Of a stretch of DNA of 10,122 nucleotides, positions 5,739 through 10,122 are shown piece after piece (position 1 is the first letter of the stretch; each line of letters begins with the position of its first letter). Location of the stretch: NCBI GenBank assembly GCA_934754855.1, contig CAKVJR010000061.1:1-10122 (forward strand), read 5' to 3'. The stretch is from an uncultured Candidatus Melainabacteria bacterium (GTDB lineage: Bacteria > Cyanobacteriota > Vampirovibrionia > Gastranaerophilales > Gastranaerophilaceae). The notes under the pieces are model-generated. The model did not search any database. It was not told the origin of the DNA and worked only from the letters and a program-made list of their open reading frames with translations. A program made the position numbers and the translations under genes.

Positions 5739-6809
5739 TTATAACGTATCTCTTAGTCCAGCCATAATTTCGTCTGAAATTGTACCGTCTGTGTGGTCTT
5801 CTTTTGAGATATTTTTTGATTGAATTTTTTTCTTTCTCAAAAGCATGTCGGTAAATGCTTCTATACGAGTGATAAAGCCTGCTTCACCTGTTTGTTCGTC
5901 GATTGATAAGTTCAAAAACGGTTTGTTGTTTTGTTTTGCAAATCTTGAAATTCTTTCGACCATAAGTGAATCGGGGCCGCAGCCGAAAGCATTAATGATG
6001 ATAATACCGTCGGTTTCGTGGCTTTGAATGTAGTGTGACGATGCACCCGTAATTTCGAGTTCATTTGCCCAATAGAGTTTTGAACCCATTGAAGTTATGC
6101 CGTCTTTCATTTGTTGTTCGGTCAATTGCTCTGCGGTTCTGCTTCCGACATTCATTGTTTCCAATTTGTCCAAAATACGCATGCTGACTTGATTGTCATA
6201 CAAATTGTAACCGTGTGCGATGACGGCAACTGTAATCGGGTATGTTTTTTTCTCAGATGGGAGCATAACCTTGTTGTTTAACGCATTTGCGAGTGCTTTT
6301 TCGTAAGGAATGCCCATATTTGACATAAGTCTGAAATTGTTGGAAATTTTTTGACCGTTTCTTGCTGCTTTTTTGATGATTTCGATGTCGGTTATGCCGA
6401 ATTTTGCGGCCGCTTCTTTCAAGAAATCATAAAGTCCCTGATGGGGTGCAGACTTGTCGTAAGTTGCCTCAATCTTTTCAAAATCAGCCTTGATAACGTT
6501 TCTGATAATATCGGGCAATCCTCTGATTTTTGAGCAATTGTAGATTTTCGGAGCGATGGATTGAATTGAGGGAACGAAGATTTTTTTGACCCCTTTTTCA
6601 ATCAAATTCAAAACATGTCCCGCATAAACTTTTACTGGCAGGCATGTTTCAGAAACTACGAGAGCGGCACCTTCTGACAAAGTTTTTTTAGTCGTCGGGT
6701 CTGATAAAATTACTTTTATTCCCAAACCTTCAAAAAATCCATGCCAAAACGGATAGTAAGTATAAAATGATAATGCTCTCGGAATGCCGATTTCCATTTG
6801 ATTTTCCAT
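5739..6809 (-). CDS. 2-hydroxyacyl-CoA dehydratase activase-related protein (DUF2229 family)
   Basis: A 356-residue protein matching the C-terminal, DUF2229-type part of CoA-substrate-specific activase proteins and related to the HgdB/BcrC-type dehydratase fold. Family signatures: MEIGIPRALSFYTYYPFW at the N-terminus, SETCLPVKVYAGHV (Cys56), YNCSKIRGLPD (Cys92), HGYNLYDNQVSMRILDKL, NAFGCGPDSL (Cys277) and LNLSIDEQTGEAGFITRIEAF. The three cysteines, the only ones in the protein, sit in these motifs and could ligate an Fe-S cluster. In many anaerobes this module is fused to, or encoded beside, an ATPase activase domain; here it stands alone. Its exact reaction is unknown. An ATG at 6833 extends the frame by 8 codons, but the ATG at 6809 has GGAG 5 nt upstream and is preferred. 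A third ATG (6797) is less well served. It ends at a bidirectional terminator. Confidence 0.88.
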   Translation of the reverse strand: MENQMEIGIPRALSFYTYYPFWHGFFEGLGIKVILSDPTTKKTLSEGAALVVSETCLPVKVYAGHVLNLIEKGVKKIFVPSIQSIAPKIYNCSKIRGLPDIIRNVIKADFEKIEATYDKSAPHQGLYDFLKEAAAKFGITDIEIIKKAARNGQKISNNFRLMSNMGIPYEKALANALNNKVMLPSEKKTYPITVAVIAHGYNLYDNQVSMRILDKLETMNVGSRTAEQLTEQQMKDGITSMGSKLYWANELEITGASSHYIQSHETDGIIIINAFGCGPDSLMVERISRFAKQNNKPFLNLSIDEQTGEAGFITRIEAFTDMLLRKKKIQSKNISKEDHTDGTISDEIMAGLRDTL

Positions 6810-6814
6810 TTTTT

Positions 6815-6818
6815 CTCC
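6815..6818 (-). promoter_or_regulatory. Ribosome binding site deciding the activase-related start
   Basis: GGAG on the minus strand, 5 nt before the ATG at 6807-6809. The upstream ATG at 6831-6833 would lie almost at the predicted transcription start and has no such site. Confidence 0.65.
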
Positions 6819-6841
6819 GATAATTCTGTTCATCTGATTTT

Positions 6842-6866
6842 ATTATAATACAAACATTTGTAACAA
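6842..6866 (-). promoter_or_regulatory. Promoter region of the activase-related gene with TTGTAACAA palindrome
   Basis: A perfect TATAAT on the minus strand (6842-6847) predicts a start near 6835, about 26 nt before the ATG at 6809. No good -35 is seen at normal spacing. Instead the palindrome TTGTAACAA (6858-6866) occupies the spacer/-35 zone, as expected for an activator or repressor site. The same palindromic core occurs at 1203-1211. Confidence 0.5.
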
Positions 6867-6953
6867 TTTAAAAATATGTGCTGAAATAGTAACAAAAAAA
6901 TCATTTTCGAGGTTTAATAGAGTTGTCGCAGTGTGTGCGGCGGAGTGTGTTTG

Positions 6954-6959
6954 AAAGGA
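6954..6959 (+). promoter_or_regulatory. Ribosome binding site deciding the DHH gene start
   Basis: AAAGGA ends 6 nt before the ATG at 6966. The frame is open upstream to a GTG at 6933, but the 11 extra residues (MCGGVCLKGLF) have no ribosome site, so 6966 is chosen. Confidence 0.75.
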
Positions 6960-6965
6960 TTATTT

Positions 6966-9449
6966 ATGACACAAATCAACGGTAATGGCTTGAACGGCAT
7001 ATATTTATCGCAACTTAAGAAGCCAAATGAAGTGAAAACTTCTTATTTGAATTTTAAGGCTGCGGAAGATTCTGTTTCGTTCAGCAAAACTCAAGAAAAA
7101 CCTGCAATTACAACCAAAAGAATAGGCAGTGCATTGCAAGTTTCATTCGGCGGACAGATGAAAAACCCCATGCCGCTCGAAACAAGAACTGACGCAATTC
7201 AGATGAAAGTCAGAGGGGTTGCGGCTCACCAAAAAGGCACTGAAGGTGCTGGTCCGAGGGCTCGTGACAACAATGTTGTAAAACTTGCTGACAGCCAATG
7301 GAAAGATGGTCAAAAACTTGATTTCAGATTTATCACAGACAAACGTGGCAATGAAAGACTTGAACTTGGTGTTCCCGAACTCGGCGGTTGCAAAAAAGGC
7401 GGTATCGGCAGAGTTCCCGATGAACTTGTACCGGATTTGAAAAATCTTATGAAAGGTCACGAAAAAGAATTTCGTTTTGAACTTTCAAACGTTATTTCTG
7501 GTAAATCAAAAGGGGCTCCGACAATCGGTTTAAGAGTTAACCTTTTGTACACGGGTAAAAATGAAGGTTTGAGAGAAAAGACTCAAAAAGTATTTACAGA
7601 ATTTATGGATTCAAAAGATACATCTGTAAGCAAACAAGTTATGTTGTATCAGGAACCGACTTCTCCAGAACAAGTTTTGGGCAAGATTTTCGACATCGAA
7701 TCACAAGTTAACGGTCCGAAAGCGGTTGAAGAAATTAAAGGTGCAATCACAGCAATTTCAGATGAAATCAATAATCCTGAAAACAAAAAGATTTTGATTG
7801 TCGGTCACTGTAAGCCCGACGGAGATACTTTAGGTGCCGTAATCGGTATGAAGACAGCAATTAAAGGTGCTTATCCCGACAAAGAAATCGACTGTGCCGT
7901 TGATGATAAAATCCCCGGACTTTTCAGAAACAAAATGCCGGGCATTGAAGATGTAAAACGTCCTTACAACCCTGACAGAATTGCACTTGTTCAAGACAGT
8001 ATCCAAAAAATGGAACAAGGAGAACAATCTGCTGCAATTAAGGCTCAAGTTCAAATTTTGAAAAACGAACTTGCTGACTTGCAAGATTCTTCAAGATTGT
8101 TTGATGACGGTCCGTTGAAAGGTGAAGACAGAAAGAAATACGATTTGGTAATTCTTCTTGATATTCCTACTCCGAAGAGATTTTCGGGCGGATTTAAGGA
8201 TTATATCGAAAATTCAAACAAACAAATTTACATCGACCACCACCCGCACAAAATCAACGAATGGATTGATGCGAAAGATGTTACAGGTGTAGATATGGAA
8301 AAAATCCATAAAAACAACCTTGCCTTCGTTTCGGATATGGTTCCTGCGGCAACTCAACTTGTTACTATTGTTGCTGATAAGGCAGGTATTTTGGGCAATA
8401 CGATGAAAAACAGTTTTGAAGAAGCAAGAAAATTCGTTTCATCGGTTATTACAGGTACTTCAACAGATACGGGGTCATTTACGAGAACGGCAAACCTTCT
8501 CCCCGAACACATGAATATGTCTGTAAAAGACAGACCTAACTTTGCTCCTGAAGGTATGTCAAAATGGCTTATCGAAGAAGTTAACGCAAATCAAACCGAA
8601 AAGGTTGATAAAAAGTGGCTTCGTGACAACATCGTATTCGATGTCCCCGATAAGGCTCCTGTTACGGAATCAGAAAAGGGTGAACTTTCACCTCGTGATA
8701 AGATGCTTAAAATGGCAGTTGACGGAAAACATGTTTACCCTGATTTGGGCGTTGGTGTAGTTTCTGTTTCTTATGACGATATGTGCGAAATTTGGGAAGA
8801 TTCATTGAAACATGACCCTGAATTTACACTTCTCGATGTTCAAAACGGCTTCAAGTACAGTGAAGTTATGGGTGCTTTGAAAGCAGATCCGTCAAAGGTT
8901 AACGCTCAAGGTAATCCGAAAGATTCAGAACTTCAAAGAAAAGCGAAAGAAATGTACTCATCACCTTATGATGCGGACAAAATCGCTATTATGGCTATCC
9001 AAGACAAAAAAGCAGGTTTCGTAACCGAAAACTCTGAAGTTGCTGAAATGAACGGTATCAGACTTTCATTCCGTTCTGCAGATTGTTCAGACCACGCAGA
9101 ATTGCTCTCGTCAATTTTTGATGGCGGCGGTCACGGTGGTGCATCAGGCGGTAGAATTGACCTACCTGGAGTTACAATTGATTCAAAACTTGCAGTTACA
9201 ATCGACGGCAAGACTGAATATGACATCAAAAAAGTTATGAGCATGGCTCGTCATAACTTGGACGTTCTCCACGATGTCAACTTGACTCCCGAACAAAAAC
9301 GTGAACAAATGCACGAAGTTAAGGTTGTTATTGATGAAAACCGTGGTATGCAATTCCACGAAATGATTGCAGAAATGGTTAAAGACATCAGAGCAAAACA
9401 ACCGAAACCCGAACAAAATCAAGAAACTCAAGTATTTTACAGAAAATAA
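6966..9449 (+). CDS. DHH/DHHA1 family phosphoesterase with long N-terminal extension
   Basis: An 827-residue protein; NrnA-type DHH enzymes (nanoRNase / pAp phosphatase) are about 310-340. Metal-binding motifs are intact: I, VGHCKPDGD (His281, Asp285, Asp287); II, DLVILLD (Asp399); III, YIDHHPH (Asp424, His425, His426); IV, STDTGSF (Asp501). DHHA1 carries the substrate-binding GGGHGGASGG (720-729). So a Mn2+-dependent phosphodiesterase or phosphatase is expected; the substrate (short RNA, pAp or cyclic dinucleotide) cannot be told. Residues 1-270 are unrecognised: a polar N-terminus with F-G motifs, then a mixed alpha/beta region (about 75-215) rich in Gly/Lys. Extra segments lie between motifs I and II (helical, Gln/Glu/Lys-rich, about 336-379) and between motif IV and DHHA1 (about 90 residues more than NrnA). 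No transmembrane helix or Sec signal is seen, unlike GdpP. The gene stands alone before a strong terminator. Confidence 0.9.
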   Translation: MTQINGNGLNGIYLSQLKKPNEVKTSYLNFKAAEDSVSFSKTQEKPAITTKRIGSALQVSFGGQMKNPMPLETRTDAIQMKVRGVAAHQKGTEGAGPRARDNNVVKLADSQWKDGQKLDFRFITDKRGNERLELGVPELGGCKKGGIGRVPDELVPDLKNLMKGHEKEFRFELSNVISGKSKGAPTIGLRVNLLYTGKNEGLREKTQKVFTEFMDSKDTSVSKQVMLYQEPTSPEQVLGKIFDIESQVNGPKAVEEIKGAITAISDEINNPENKKILIVGHCKPDGDTLGAVIGMKTAIKGAYPDKEIDCAVDDKIPGLFRNKMPGIEDVKRPYNPDRIALVQDSIQKMEQGEQSAAIKAQVQILKNELADLQDSSRLFDDGPLKGEDRKKYDLVILLDIPTPKRFSGGFKDYIENSNKQIYIDHHPHKINEWIDAKDVTGVDMEKIHKNNLAFVSDMVPAATQLVTIVADKAGILGNTMKNSFEEARKFVSSVITGTSTDTGSFTRTANLLPEHMNMSVKDRPNFAPEGMSKWLIEEVNANQTEKVDKKWLRDNIVFDVPDKAPVTESEKGELSPRDKMLKMAVDGKHVYPDLGVGVVSVSYDDMCEIWEDSLKHDPEFTLLDVQNGFKYSEVMGALKADPSKVNAQGNPKDSELQRKAKEMYSSPYDADKIAIMAIQDKKAGFVTENSEVAEMNGIRLSFRSADCSDHAELLSSIFDGGGHGGASGGRIDLPGVTIDSKLAVTIDGKTEYDIKKVMSMARHNLDVLHDVNLTPEQKREQMHEVKVVIDENRGMQFHEMIAEMVKDIRAKQPKPEQNQETQVFYRK

Positions 9450-9462
9450 TTTGAGATAAAAG

Positions 9463-9498
9463 AAAAAAGAGGCATTGCAAATGCGGTGCCTCTTTTTT
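9463..9498. terminator. Intrinsic terminator after the DHH gene
   Basis: A6-GAGGCA (9463-9474) pairs with TGCCTC-T6 (9487-9498), and the 12-nt loop can itself pair further (GCATT/AATGC alternative). It starts 13 nt after the stop codon and separates the DHH gene from the SRP RNA gene. Confidence 0.9.
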
Positions 9499-9546
9499 GT
9501 TGCAACTCTTTGTTGCAGGGTTGCGGAATTATTTTGTTTGAGTTAT

Positions 9547-9552
9547 TATAAT
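9547..9552 (+). promoter_or_regulatory. -10 element of the SRP RNA gene
   Basis: A perfect TATAAT placed so that transcription would begin at about 9556-9559, the 5' end of the predicted RNA. The best -35 (TTGCGG, 9521-9526) is 20 nt away, which is wide, so the -35 is uncertain. Confidence 0.5.
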
Positions 9553-9555
9553 TAA

Positions 9556-9810
9556 GCCGTGCTCCGTGGGGAATTGCAATCCCTCGACTCGAAGTTAATG
9601 CGAGGTGCAGAGCCTGTTGTGAGGGTTTGAAAAATAACTTTGATAAATATGTTATTGTTGAGGTTTATACTTATGGTGGCGTAATCTGCCGAACCGTGTC
9701 AGGATGGAAACATAGCAGCACTAAGGCAATCTTTGCGGGTATCGTATTTGTAAAAAGAGGTAGTGTATTTTGAAATTTTGTTTAACAAATTCGATAGACA
9801 GTGGTACGGC
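9556..9810 (+). ncRNA. ffs: Signal recognition particle RNA, large (Alu-containing) bacterial type
   Basis: The RNA scaffold of SRP, which binds Ffh and targets nascent membrane and secreted proteins to FtsY/SecYEG. The apical domain is recognisable at about 9687-9727: GCCGAACCGTG, TCAGG, a stem AUG-GAAA-CAU and AGCAGCAC, giving the asymmetric loop (CAGG/AGCAG) bound by the Ffh M domain. The closing TGCC pairs with GGCA. The 5' end GCCGTGC (9556-9562) pairs with GTACGGC (9804-9810), closing the long helix, and a T6 run follows at once. The 5' Alu-like part includes a CTCG...CGAG hairpin (9585-9601), as in the large SRP RNAs of Bacillus and cyanobacteria. The length of about 255 nt fits that class, not the 114-nt E. 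coli form. The usual GGAA tetraloop is GAAA here. Exact ends are estimated from the pairing. Confidence 0.9.
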
Positions 9811-9816
9811 TTTTTT
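9801..9816 (+). terminator. 3' strand of SRP terminal helix plus T-run
   Basis: GTACGGC, the 3' half of the SRP closing helix, is followed directly by TTTTTT (9811-9816). The RNA's own terminal helix, or a local hairpin upstream of it, probably serves for termination; the local stem was not resolved. Confidence 0.45.
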
Positions 9817-9860
9817 ATTTCTGTTGATTAACCATAATTTATAATGGTTTAAGTTGTAGT

Positions 9861-10122
9861 CTATTTGAGTTCAATATCTTTTATATAGCGAGGTCTTCCC
9901 TTGACTTCTCTATAAACTTGACCTACGTATTCTCCAATTAATCCTAAACAGAACAATTGTATTCCTCCAAATACACACAACAAAATAATTGTTGTTGCCC
10001 AACCGTTTGGTGAGTTGTGCCAAAATATTTTTTCTATAACTGTTTCAACTCCAACCAAAAAACCAAATAGTGCCATGAAAAATCCTAAAACTGTTACAAA
10101 TCTAAGTGGAACAATACTATAT
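9861..10122 (-). CDS. Family 2 glycosyltransferase, C-terminal membrane part (5' end outside window)
   Basis: Minus-strand frame open from the window edge to TAG at 9861-9863, giving the last 87 residues. The sequence reads YSIVPLRFVTVLGFFMALFG, a hydrophobic helix, a loop (VIEKIFWHNSPNGWATT), a second helix (IILLCVFGGIQLFCLGLIG), then EYVGQVYREVKGRPRYIKDIELK. This two-helix ending with GGIQL...GEY(I/V)G..Y.E.K.RP.Y is characteristic of polyprenyl-phosphate-linked GT2 enzymes (DPM1/GtrB/ArnC-like), which transfer a sugar from a nucleotide donor to undecaprenyl phosphate at the inner face of the membrane. The catalytic GT-A domain lies outside the window, so donor and product cannot be stated. 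An internal ATG at 10076 is not the start, since family similarity continues upstream of it. Confidence 0.88.
   Translation of the reverse strand, partial: YSIVPLRFVTVLGFFMALFGFLVGVETVIEKIFWHNSPNGWATTIILLCVFGGIQLFCLGLIGEYVGQVYREVKGRPRYIKDIELK

Noticed and set aside
6810..6833. ATG at 6833 as start of the activase-related gene
   Set aside because: It would lie about 2 nt from the predicted transcription start with no Shine-Dalgarno; the ATG at 6809 has GGAG at good spacing. A nearly leaderless start cannot be fully excluded.
6933..6965. GTG start extending the DHH protein by 11 residues
   Set aside because: No ribosome site before it, whereas AAAGGA lies 6 nt before the ATG at 6966.
7143..7460. 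Reverse-strand open frame of 105 codons inside the DHH gene
   Set aside because: It is a shadow of a well-supported coding region, with no ribosome site and no recognisable domain. The other short antisense frames inside yggS, sepF, the heptad-repeat gene and the DHH gene are rejected for the same reason.

Overview
The window is AT-rich bacterial DNA with short intergenic gaps, clear Shine-Dalgarno sites and several strong intrinsic terminators. The pairing of a YggS/YlmE-type PLP protein directly before sepF is typical of Gram-positives and of the cyanobacterial lineage. Together with a large Alu-containing SRP RNA, a stand-alone CoA-dehydratase-activase-like protein (typical of anaerobes) and proteins carrying short N-terminal F-G motifs, this suggests an anaerobic, gut-type relative of Cyanobacteria (Melainabacteria/Gastranaerophilales-like). 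That placement is inference; no rRNA or other marker is present to prove it.

Layout. Positions 1-1105 (minus) hold the N-terminal 368 codons of a protein with RTX-like, Asp/Gly/Asn-rich calcium-binding repeats; its 3' end lies outside the window. Positions 1257-2165 (minus) encode a complete XerC/XerD-type tyrosine recombinase, apparently from a leaderless mRNA. Divergently, 2455-3624 is a two-gene unit: a YggS-family PLP homeostasis protein followed 21 nt later by the FtsZ-associated division protein SepF, ending at a 12-bp perfect hairpin. Positions 3811-5673 encode a 620-residue low-complexity protein of unknown function, built from two blocks of 7-residue repeats on either side of a hydrophobic Ala/Gly segment. 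A bidirectional terminator separates it from the convergent 2-hydroxyacyl-CoA dehydratase activase-related gene (5739-6809, minus). Divergent from that, 6966-9449 encodes an 827-residue DHH/DHHA1 phosphoesterase with an unrecognised N-terminal region of about 270 residues and extra segments inside the catalytic part. Its terminator is followed by the SRP RNA gene (about 9556-9810) and, on the minus strand, the membrane-anchoring C-terminus of a family 2 glycosyltransferase (9861 to the window end).

How the genes relate. Most are housekeeping: chromosome dimer resolution (Xer), division (SepF), PLP homeostasis (YggS), protein targeting (SRP RNA), surface glycan or lipid modification (GT2). The three unusual proteins (RTX-like, heptad-repeat, and extended DHH) lie among them as separate transcription units, and none has a recognisable Sec signal peptide. 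Several upstream start codons that extend the reading frames are rejected because downstream starts have better ribosome binding sites or promoters: yggS at 2455, the activase-related gene at 6809, the DHH gene at 6966 and xer at 2165.
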